The notes under the pieces are model-generated. The model saw nothing but the letters and a program-made list of their open reading frames with translations. It was not told the origin of the DNA and searched no databases. Source: Sphingomonadaceae bacterium (GTDB lineage: Bacteria > Pseudomonadota > Alphaproteobacteria > Sphingomonadales > Sphingomonadaceae). From it: a stretch of DNA of 8,859 nucleotides. A program made the position numbers and the translations under genes. Shown here in pieces: positions 1-4,588 of the stretch (position 1 is its first letter; the number at the start of each line of letters is the position of its first letter). The stretch covers positions 9,828 to 18,686 of the forward strand of contig JACDGO010000006.1 of NCBI GenBank assembly GCA_013821585.1, read 5' to 3'.

Positions 1-24
1 GTTGAACATATCCTTCAGGCTCAT
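1..24 (-). CDS. traB: TraB, first 8 codons only (partial, runs off left edge)
   Basis: An ATG at 24-22 overlaps the traK stop in an ATGA junction and opens a frame reading MSLKDMFN up to the window edge. A GGAG-type ribosome binding site lies about 7 bases upstream, inside the end of traK. In F-type transfer systems the gene after traK is traB, the inner-membrane-anchored, periplasm-spanning scaffold protein that contacts TraK and TraV. Only the start is visible, so the name rests on gene order and translational coupling rather than on protein sequence. Confidence 0.55.
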
Positions 25-785
25 GGTTGCTCTCCGGCTTTGGCGGGCAGGACGATGTAGGCGGTGGTGACTGCACCCGCCGCGAGCGTCGGCTCGGCCA
101 CGGTCACAGCAACCGCGTTGGAAGGCGCAATCAGGCTGTCACCAAGCGTCGTTGCGTGCGCACCCTTGTTCTCGATGCGAAGAACCTGCCCGGTCAGCGC
201 GGCGCCCCGGTATTCGGCGATTTCCTGAACCTTGAGATCGCCGACGCGCACCGGCGTTCGCACGGGCTGGCGCATCCGGTAGCCATCAGGGATCGCGCTC
301 GAATACATCGCTTGGACAAGCTTGACTGCCTGGTCTTCAGGAGTGGTCGCTACGGCTGCAAGATGCGTCTCGTCGGGCTTGTCGCCGGCGATCGCGGGGT
401 TGGCGACGAACACCTGCTGGGCTTCGGCGCCCTCGAGGCGGCATGCGAATTTGTAGACATATCCCTTCTTCGACGTCGCGAAGAACGACAAAGTCTTGGG
501 CGAAAAGCCTTCGGGGACCGACACGTAGATATCGCCACGCACCGGCTCATTGACGACGCTGAAATCTTCGGACGCGTTGCCGGTCTGGAGCTTGGAGACG
601 CTGGCAATCTCGTCGCCGACCAGGCTGATGCGCGTAAGGTCGCGCGAGCTGGCTATGCAGTCGATCCGGGCATTATCCGACGCCATTAGCGTCTGATCGG
701 CATAGGCCGGCGACGAGAGCGCCAGCACCGACCCTGCGAAGACCAGCGTTCCGAGCACCTTGGTGCCCCAGTCGAACCGCGTCAT
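21..785 (-). CDS. traK: TraK, F-type conjugative transfer secretin-like protein
   Basis: TraK is the periplasmic/outer-membrane component of the F-type type IV secretion channel. It works with TraB and TraV and is related to secretin/VirB9-type proteins. The protein has an N-terminal signal peptide: with the ATG at 785 it begins MTRFDWGTK, then a hydrophobic stretch, then a clear AYA/DQ cleavage site. The mature part is soluble and beta-rich, and its C-terminal third (RIENKGAHATTLG, then TVAEPTLAAGAVTTAYIVLP) looks like the TraK beta-sandwich. The 254-residue length fits the family (about 240-270). The frame is also open to an ATG at 833 and a GTG at 836, which overlap the traE stop (ATGTGATG) and follow a G-rich stretch. 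That upstream start would add 17 residues ahead of the signal peptide. I prefer 785 because it gives a normal signal peptide, although its own ribosome binding site is poor. Confidence 0.85.
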   Translation of the reverse strand: MTRFDWGTKVLGTLVFAGSVLALSSPAYADQTLMASDNARIDCIASSRDLTRISLVGDEIASVSKLQTGNASEDFSVVNEPVRGDIYVSVPEGFSPKTLSFFATSKKGYVYKFACRLEGAEAQQVFVANPAIAGDKPDETHLAAVATTPEDQAVKLVQAMYSSAIPDGYRMRQPVRTPVRVGDLKVQEIAEYRGAALTGQVLRIENKGAHATTLGDSLIAPSNAVAVTVAEPTLAAGAVTTAYIVLPAKAGEQP

Positions 786-832
786 CAGGACCGAGCCGGT
801 GGCGACGCCCGCCACGCAAAGTGCCTGGCCCA

Positions 833-1417
833 TCACATCGCCCCCCCGCCATATTGGCTCTTCGGCGGATCCTTGACGACCATCCCGAACTGAACGAGCT
901 TCAGGGACACGCCGTTATAGGCCCATCCATAGTGAAACATTTTGGGTGCAGCGGAGACTTCCTCGCGGCCGACCATCGTATGCATCGTGCCGGTGACGTC
1001 TGACGTCAGCGCAGTCGGATCGATCTTGATCGATTCGAGTGTGAAATATTGAGCGATCGACGAACCGCGCTGATCCTGGACGATCTTCATCAGGTCCGCT
1101 TTGACTGTGCCAAAGGCACGCGGATCGGTGATCTCGAGAACCGACTTCATCCAGTAGTCCAGACTCTGTGGCGTCCGATTGAGCGTCAGCACCGCGGCGT
1201 CGCGCGTCACCGCCTCGAGATAGTCCCGGCTGACGCCCGAACTCGACAGCGTGAGCGGCGAGCGCAGCACCGGCTGCAGGATGACCTCGCGGTCGCGCGA
1301 TGCAGCGGCAATGCCGAGGGTAGCCGAAAGTGCGGCAAGACCGAGCGACACCGCCACCAGCACGTTGCGCTGTTTGAGGACGCGCTGGGATTGCGCGTGC
1401 GAATAACTAAGGTCCAT
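833..1417 (-). CDS. traE: TraE, F-type conjugative transfer protein
   Basis: TraE is a bitopic inner-membrane protein of the F-type transfer channel, the VirB8 counterpart. The 194-residue protein has a short cytoplasmic N-terminus (MDLSYSHAQSQRVLKQRN), one membrane segment at about residues 18-39, and a periplasmic domain in the VirB8/TraE layout (YLEAVTRDAAVLTLNRTP, then a C-terminal FHYGWAYNGVSLKLVQFG). The frame extends upstream to 1654, but that part overlaps traL and reads as non-coding. The ATG at 1417 has GGGGTAGG just upstream, within the last codons of traL, and lies 5 bases after the traL stop. The 3' end overlaps the longest possible traK start. Confidence 0.9.
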   Translation of the reverse strand: MDLSYSHAQSQRVLKQRNVLVAVSLGLAALSATLGIAAASRDREVILQPVLRSPLTLSSSGVSRDYLEAVTRDAAVLTLNRTPQSLDYWMKSVLEITDPRAFGTVKADLMKIVQDQRGSSIAQYFTLESIKIDPTALTSDVTGTMHTMVGREEVSAAPKMFHYGWAYNGVSLKLVQFGMVVKDPPKSQYGGGAM

Positions 1418-1422
1418 TGCGC

Positions 1423-1710
1423 CTACCCCGCCATGACTCGAAGAAATGAGGGTGGCGTGGCGCGCAGCCCAACAAAGCTTGCTGGCAAATACCAGTAGGC
1501 CATGTGGAGCAGCCATGACGTGGCACGGCCTGCTTTTGCCCTGCGAAGACCCCACCAGCTCGCAAATCCGAAAACAATCCCGATCACGATGTGCTGCGAC
1601 AAGATTCCCCAGACGAACGGCGCGACCATCGCGATGAACTCGTCGAGCGTCCAAAGCCCGATGAGCTCGGGATCATCGAGCCGTTGTGGAATGAGATACT
1701 TGTCGGTCAT
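1423..1710 (-). CDS. traL: TraL, F-type conjugative transfer protein (VirB3-like)
   Basis: This 95-residue protein matches TraL, the small inner-membrane VirB3 counterpart of F-type transfer systems. Visible family features are the N-terminal YLIPQRLDDPELIGLWTLDE, which resembles the RFP-L...PLDE start of F TraL, two hydrophobic stretches within residues 26-53, and the RAKAGRATSWLLHMAYWYLP motif, which corresponds to [21 protein letters not shown] of F TraL (quoted from memory). It starts with ATG at 1710, 58 bases after the traA stop, and its stop is 5 bases before the traE start. It is part of the traA-L-E-K-B operon. Confidence 0.92.
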   Translation of the reverse strand: MTDKYLIPQRLDDPELIGLWTLDEFIAMVAPFVWGILSQHIVIGIVFGFASWWGLRRAKAGRATSWLLHMAYWYLPASFVGLRATPPSFLRVMAG

Positions 1711-1740
1711 TGACGCCTCGCCACCCTCGGTTGATCGCGC

Positions 1741-1756
1741 ACGCCCGGTAGGGCGT
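1741..1756 (-). other. Hairpin between traA and traL
   Basis: ACGCCC-GGTA-GGGCGT is a perfect 6-bp stem with a 4-base loop in the 58-base gap between the pilin gene and traL. There is no T-run after it on the minus strand, so it is not a standard terminator. A stem just after the pilin gene could slow 3' decay and give more pilin mRNA than traL mRNA. That role is inferred from position only. Confidence 0.4.
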
Positions 1757-1768
1757 CCGCGAAGACGA

Positions 1769-2092
1769 TCAGATCGTGCCAGTGACGGCAGCGGTCACGA
1801 TCGGAACACCGGTTCCGGCGCCGACACCAACACCCACCGGGATCGCGACCTGCCCCAGGCTGAAGCGACCCGACGCGAGTCCGACGATGCCGCCAGCGAG
1901 GCTGAGGACCGTAATGATCTTGCCGCCCGAACCCTCGAGGAAGCCGGTGAAGCTGGTCAGCGCGGTGTTGAATGTGGCGTCGGCCCCGGCATGGGCGGCT
2001 TCGGTCCCGATGATCGTCGCAACCGCGGCGAGTGCCGAGATCTTGGCGAGCGTCGAAAACGACCCTGCCGAAGGGAGCTTTCCAATTTTCAT
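1769..2092 (-). CDS. traA: TraA, F-type conjugative pilin precursor
   Basis: This is the major pilin subunit of an F-type conjugative pilus. The ATG at 2092 gives 107 residues with a signal peptide ending in EAAHA/GADA (cleavage after about residue 35). The mature pilin would be about 72 residues, close to the 70 of F pilin. It has two hydrophobic segments (about KIITVLSLAGGIVGLASG and QVAIPVGVGVGAGTG) joined by a short loop containing RFSLG, which is the expected helix-loop-helix pilin layout. An AAGGA ribosome binding site sits 7 bases before this ATG. The frame is also open to an ATG at 2131, which would give a 48-residue leader, similar to the long leader of F prepilin, but has no ribosome binding site. 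It is the first gene of the tra operon. Confidence 0.85.
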   Translation of the reverse strand: MKIGKLPSAGSFSTLAKISALAAVATIIGTEAAHAGADATFNTALTSFTGFLEGSGGKIITVLSLAGGIVGLASGRFSLGQVAIPVGVGVGAGTGVPIVTAAVTGTI

Positions 2093-2100
2093 TTGGAGAT

Positions 2101-2138
2101 CCTTCGATGACGACGCCAAAATCAGCGTCATCCGAAGG
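2101..2138 (-). promoter_or_regulatory. traA leader stem-loop covering the ribosome binding site
   Basis: On the plus strand, CCTTCGATGACG (2101-2112) pairs with CGTCATCCGAAGG (2126-2138). This gives about 12 bp with a single bulged base and a 13-base loop. On the minus-strand mRNA, the AAGGA ribosome binding site of traA (start 2092) forms the 3' foot of this stem. If the hairpin folds, pilin translation from 2092 would be blocked. The upstream in-frame ATG at 2129-2131 also lies within the stem. The pairing is read directly from the sequence; regulation is inferred. Confidence 0.5.
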
Positions 2139-2202
2139 GATCATCAGTGCAGGCCCGGCTGGCTATGGTCTCGACATAATCAACCGTCGAAATTGCAGAC
2201 GG

Positions 2203-2334
2203 CGCAACAAAGCGCGCCCTGAAATTGCATTTGCCGCAACGCGTGTATCATGAGGGACAACAAGCGGTGCGAGAGTCGCAACACGTGTTGCGTGGCACGC
2301 ACCACCTGCGCAGAAATGCGCAACTTTCGTTGCG
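2203..2334. repeat. Four CGCAAC operator-like boxes in helical phase
   Basis: CGCAAC occurs at 2203, 2235, 2277 and 2319, so the spacings are 32, 42 and 42 bases, close to 3, 4 and 4 turns of B-DNA. The box at 2277-2292 is a perfect 16-bp palindrome, CGCAACACGTGTTGCG. The box at 2319-2334 is CGCAAC-TTTC-GTTGCG. The box at 2235 shares 11 of 12 bases with the start of the 2277 box (CGCAACGCGTGT). Only the 2203 box lacks a clear second half. They lie 111-242 bases upstream of the traA start, on one face of the helix, as expected for cooperative binding by a dimeric regulator. Confidence 0.55.
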
Positions 2335-2345
2335 TCCCATGATAC
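2245..2345. repeat. Outer inverted repeat around the CGCAAC boxes
   Basis: GTATCATG at 2245-2252 is matched by CATGATAC at 2338-2345. The match extends inwards to GGGAC / GTCCC if two extra bases are allowed in the left arm. It brackets the two palindromic boxes and two further small dyads: TGCGTG-G-CACGCA (2289-2301) and TGCGCA-GAAA-TGCGCA (2307-2322). Confidence 0.45.
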
Positions 2346-2595
2346 AGGGGGCCTCGACACAGCCGTTCACGGCTAGGCCAGTAAGCCTGGATGGGGTTAA
2401 TGGCCGTCAAATCACCAACTTTGTCGCTAGAAGTTGGTTCCGAAGGTTTCGCGCACGTCACCTTCGCCATGATGATTCAGTCCAACAAAACGACGAAACT
2501 TCAAGGTCTTGGCAATGCCTAAGCGGCTGGCTGGAAGACTGGCCAAGCAGCACCATGGATCTGTAGCTCGTGAAACAAGCAGCCTCGTCGTTCGG

Positions 2596-2601
2596 TATAA
2601 T
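2596..2601 (+). promoter_or_regulatory. Perfect TATAAT -10 hexamer
   Basis: TATAAT sits at 2596-2601 in an otherwise GC-rich region. There is no good -35 at 16-18 bases. The nearest candidate is GTGAAA at 2570-2575, with a 20-base spacer. A transcript from here would begin inside the 2605-2630 hairpin and run towards xre. Confidence 0.25.
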
Positions 2602-2604
2602 GTC

Positions 2605-2630
2605 CGACCCAGAAGCAAAAGTCTGGGTCG
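2605..2630. repeat. Perfect 9-bp hairpin CGACCCAGA / TCTGGGTCG
   Basis: CGACCCAGA (2605-2613), an 8-base loop (AGCAAAAG), then TCTGGGTCG (2622-2630). The stem has no mismatch. It is not followed by a T-run, so it is not a simple terminator. It could be a protein-binding dyad, part of an origin of transfer, or the 5' end of a small RNA. Confidence 0.5.
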
Positions 2631-2697
2631 CACTTTCGCCTGAAAATATGGTGAGACTCCGGGAATTCCGCGCTTTTTTTGGAAGAGCGCTTTAACT

Positions 2698-2719
2698 GCC
2701 GGTGAATTCTTTCACCGGC
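2698..2719. repeat. Perfect 9-bp hairpin GCCGGTGAA / TTCACCGGC
   Basis: GCCGGTGAA (2698-2706), loop TTCT, then TTCACCGGC (2711-2719). This is a strong stem with a tight loop, about 120 bases before the xre start. It lies just after a T-run (2674-2680) and an imperfect GCGC-based stem (2670-2690). It lacks a downstream T-run on the plus strand. Confidence 0.5.
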
Positions 2720-2840
2720 TATATTCGTCATTATCGAATCGTTTTATACCGCGAACGTACAAAAACCGCTTGATTAACCGCCAGGCGTATATTTACCTGT
2801 CGAGCTGGCAACTGCATTTGCAGAGGCTGACGGGTCGGGG

Positions 2841-3338
2841 GTGCGCGGGGCGGTGAAAAACCGGGGAAACACGACGCCGCAAGAATGTCTCCTCGCGATC
2901 AACGAGTTCATCCCGCTCATCTGGTCGGCCATGCACAATAGCAATGTCACCTGCGCTGAACTTTCACGCAAGACCGGGATTACAAAGACCAAGCTGAGCC
3001 GAGGGCTTAGTGGAAAATCGCCGATCGACCTGGTCAGCATCCAGCGTATTTTTCTTGCCCTTGGAATTGATACGCAACGCGCCCTCCTCGCAATCGGCCA
3101 CCTCCGCGACTGGAACCGATATTACGATCCCGATATCGAAGTCGTATCCGATCTTATCCGCCAATTGCCTGAGACGCTTGCCACAGCGCGCGAGGGCTGC
3201 GAACGTGTCGCGATCAGTGACGGCGGCATCAAAGTCATTGCCGATTACGTCGGCGCGATTATTGCCGATAACGATCGCAAGGTTTCAGAACGCCGTAATG
3301 CGTTCATATTCGACAGGGACTCGCTGCGCGCCGGATGA
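2841..3338 (+). CDS. Xre-type helix-turn-helix transcriptional regulator
   Basis: This 165-residue protein has a helix-turn-helix in its first half: TCAELSRKTGITKTKLSRGL (about residues 37-56), followed by SIQRIFLALGID, a typical Xre/Cro layout. The C-terminal half (about 75-165) is mostly helical and not recognised; it may dimerise or sense a ligand. The start is unsure. GTG at 2841 or GTG at 2853 both follow G-rich stretches, and the frame stays open and protein-like back to 2778 without a usual start codon. It is transcribed divergently from traA across the dyad-rich region, so it is the natural candidate for the protein that binds the CGCAAC boxes and controls transfer. That link is inferred. 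Confidence 0.75.
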   Translation: MRGAVKNRGNTTPQECLLAINEFIPLIWSAMHNSNVTCAELSRKTGITKTKLSRGLSGKSPIDLVSIQRIFLALGIDTQRALLAIGHLRDWNRYYDPDIEVVSDLIRQLPETLATAREGCERVAISDGGIKVIADYVGAIIADNDRKVSERRNAFIFDRDSLRAG

Positions 3339-3535
3339 CTGCCACATCCCTCGTTCGCGCTTTAGGTCGGCAGCAACGCCGGGAGCACTGGCGCTTCTTG
3401 GATCAGCACGGGGAACGATCGAGCTACATCCTCCCGCCGCTCGTCGGACGATGGGCGGTCGTCTTCAGCCATAGAAAAGCACATGGAGATTCGGATCGAG
3501 CTGCGCGAAAAGGTCGAAATCGCGGTCTTGGGTGA
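3335..3535 (+). CDS. Small hypothetical ORF coupled to the xre gene
   Basis: The ATG at 3335 overlaps the xre stop in an ATGA junction, the usual form of translational coupling. The frame gives 66 residues. The first 50 or so (SLVRALGRQQRREHW then LDQHGERSSYILPPLVG) read like protein. The last 24 codons overlap the convergent PIN toxin gene antisense and may not be genuine. I do not recognise it. It could be a real small protein, or the start of a longer gene whose end was replaced when the toxin module arrived. Confidence 0.3.
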   Translation: MTATSLVRALGRQQRREHWRFLDQHGERSSYILPPLVGRWAVVFSHRKAHGDSDRAARKGRNRGLG

Positions 3536-3995
3536 CCACGCACACGCCTGCGTCACTCGCCACGAGCGAGGTCAAGGCGTCGTGGAGCATCTCATGGCGC
3601 TCGGCCGGCTGCTTGAATGCCTGGATCTTGCCGGCGATTGCTCGCACCACCGCGCCCGCTCTCTCGCCGGCCGTGTGCCATTGAGCTGCATTTGGGTTCA
3701 GGATCTTGGTCGGGTCGACCTGCCGCAGAACCTGCTCGAGGAGCCCGACCACTTTGGCAGTATTTGGGTGCGCGGGGTCCAGGCGACCGCGCGACCAGCT
3801 CAGCTCGGCCACCACAGGTGCCGAGACGAAGCTTTGCGGTAGATTAGCGAGCAGCGTCTTGAGGGCCGTCGGTCCGCGACCGGTAAGGGCGTTCAGGATG
3901 ACGTTGGTGTCGAGCAGAAGCGGCACGCTGAGCAGACTGGCGCCGAGTCGGGGGAGCGTGGCAGGATCACGATAAGCGAGGGTTGCCGCAGTCAC
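3465..3995 (-). CDS. PIN-domain ribonuclease toxin (VapC-like)
   Basis: The protein is 176 residues from the GTG at 3995. PIN-domain toxins are Mg-dependent RNases that cut tRNA or rRNA until bound by their antitoxin. The acidic catalytic set is visible: D29 in LLLDTNVILNAL, E64 in VVAELSW, D139 in LHDAL and D157 in VVTQDRDFDLF. The C-terminus (DPNLHVLFYG) closes the fold, so the gene looks intact. The first 24 residues are longer than usual, and a later GTG (V24, at 3926) would start just before the first strand. GTG 3995 lies 6 bases after the antitoxin stop, as in a coupled antitoxin-toxin pair. The gene converges with xre. Its antitoxin carries a frameshift. Confidence 0.85.
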   Translation of the reverse strand: MTAATLAYRDPATLPRLGASLLSVPLLLDTNVILNALTGRGPTALKTLLANLPQSFVSAPVVAELSWSRGRLDPAHPNTAKVVGLLEQVLRQVDPTKILNPNAAQWHTAGERAGAVVRAIAGKIQAFKQPAERHEMLHDALTSLVASDAGVCVVTQDRDFDLFAQLDPNLHVLFYG

Positions 3996-4001
3996 CCGTA
4001 G

Positions 4002-4236
4002 TCACCACTCGATCTGAGAAAGCAATTGGGGGTCGACGTCGGCAAGCTCACCCCATTGTTGGGCGAGCCAAGACCCGAGATCGTCCTGGGTGGCGAGCGC
4101 GGCGAGCGCCGCCTCGATAACGACGGCGGGATGTGCTGCCCGCGCGGCGTGCGGCGGCTTCGAACAGCGCCGGCTGCACCTTGGCGTTCACGTGCTTCGT
4201 TTTGGCTTCGCCAGTCAGTCCGGCGGCATCTGCCAT
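4002..4236 (-). pseudogene. Frameshifted ribbon-helix-helix-like antitoxin of the PIN toxin
   Basis: From the ATG at 4236 the frame reads MADAAGLTGEAKTKHVNAKV, then QPALFEAAARRAGSTS, and then becomes Arg-rich nonsense. A second frame starting at the same point reads AVVIEAALAALATQDDLGSW and continues to QLLSQIEW and a TGA at 4002. Removing one C from the CCC run (4128-4130 on the plus strand) joins them into a coherent protein of about 77 residues with a strand, a helix, a turn and a second helix, as in ribbon-helix-helix antitoxins. The stop is 6 bases before the toxin start. The defect could be a sequencing error, a real mutation or a recoding site. No clear ribosome binding site precedes the ATG. 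Confidence 0.7.
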
Positions 4237-4581
4237 ACGCAAGGGAGCGTTCTCGCTGACTTCACGCTGCTGCTGACACGTCGTGGTGGTTTGACAGGAT
4301 TGGTGACGGCCTAGCTAAACCCCGGTAATACCTAATTCGCTTAGCGGTAATAAACACGGTCGCGTCCATCGCCGCAACGTCAGGCCGGCTGACCGTCACA
4401 CAATCCCGAAGATGCCGTGACACGCCATTCGCCCAAGCCGCCGAGATTGCCATCGCAGGGGGATGGGCGGCTGTTCCGGCCCGAGGACGGCTCCGCTGAA
4501 ATCAATAGTCATACCTTCAGGACGTCTCCATCTAACATCACAGTAGCTTTTTAACAGTAGTGATGTTAAATAAGCTCCGCG
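4237..4581. other. Intergenic region between the two toxin-antitoxin type modules
   Basis: This stretch separates the minus-strand PIN module from the plus-strand AbiEi-like gene, so it should carry both promoters. The left half has GGTAATA twice in direct orientation (4324-4330 and 4346-4352), 22 bases apart; on the minus strand these read TATTACC and lie about 90-115 bases before the antitoxin ATG. The right end holds the TAACATCAC inverted repeat. I see no convincing coding frame. Confidence 0.5.
4324..4352 (-). promoter_or_regulatory. GGTAATA direct repeats, possible antitoxin operator
   Basis: Two copies of GGTAATA start 22 bases apart (about two helical turns) in the locally AT-richer stretch upstream of the frameshifted antitoxin. 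Ribbon-helix-helix antitoxins usually repress their own promoter by binding paired short sites, so these are reasonable operator candidates. No promoter hexamers were identified with confidence. Confidence 0.3.
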
Positions 4582-4588
4582 ATGTTAG
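4533..4588 (+). promoter_or_regulatory. TAACATCAC inverted repeat and a third half-site at the gene start
   Basis: TAACATCAC (4533-4541) and GTGATGTTA (4560-4568) form a perfect 9-bp inverted repeat with an 18-base spacer. A third half-site, GATGTTAG (4581-4588), overlaps the ATG at 4582. ACAGTAG is also repeated directly (4540-4546 and 4554-4560). The position just before and across the start codon fits autoregulation by the winged-helix protein encoded here. Confidence 0.5.

Larger units (their letters stand above)
2093..2840. other. Gene-poor, dyad-rich control region between traA and the xre gene
   Basis: No frame here has protein-like composition. The stretch separates divergent traA (minus) and xre (plus). 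From left to right it holds the traA leader hairpin (2101-2138), four CGCAAC boxes (2203-2334), a perfect AGCCGT-TC-ACGGCT dyad (2361-2374), a TATAAT hexamer (2596-2601), a 9-bp hairpin (2605-2630), a GGAATTCC palindrome followed by a T-run (2662-2680), a GC-rich stem with one mismatch (2670-2690), and another perfect 9-bp hairpin (2698-2719). This density of structure fits a transfer control region and possibly an origin of transfer. I cannot identify a nic site. Confidence 0.5.

Noticed and set aside
27..689. Long open frame on the plus strand opposite traK
   Set aside because: It is a high-GC shadow frame, Arg/Gly-rich and without domain-like features. The minus-strand frame has a signal peptide and a TraK-like body.
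1418..1654. N-terminal extension of traE
   Set aside because: It lies within traL in another frame, reads as unstructured Arg/Cys/His-rich sequence, and the internal ATG at 1417 has a good ribosome binding site.
1707..2144. Second long minus-strand frame across traA
   Set aside because: It is very rich in Arg, Asp and His and overlaps the clear pilin gene; no pilin or other features are visible in it.
2203..2334. CRISPR array or replication iterons
   Set aside because: Only the short boxes repeat and the intervening sequences include further dyads; there are no long direct repeats with unique spacers, and no replication initiator gene is nearby.
2662..2680. Rho-independent terminator formed by GGAATTCC and the T-run
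   Set aside because: The palindrome is only 8 bp without a loop, so it cannot form a good hairpin, and no plus-strand gene ends upstream.
2163..2731. Several short frames on both strands in the traA-xre intergenic region
   Set aside because: They conflict with each other, have unlikely composition and lack ribosome binding sites. The sequence is better explained by dyads and regulatory sites.
4262..4453. 63-codon minus-strand frame upstream of the antitoxin
   Set aside because: It spans the region with GGTAATA repeats, has no ribosome binding site and resembles no family I know.
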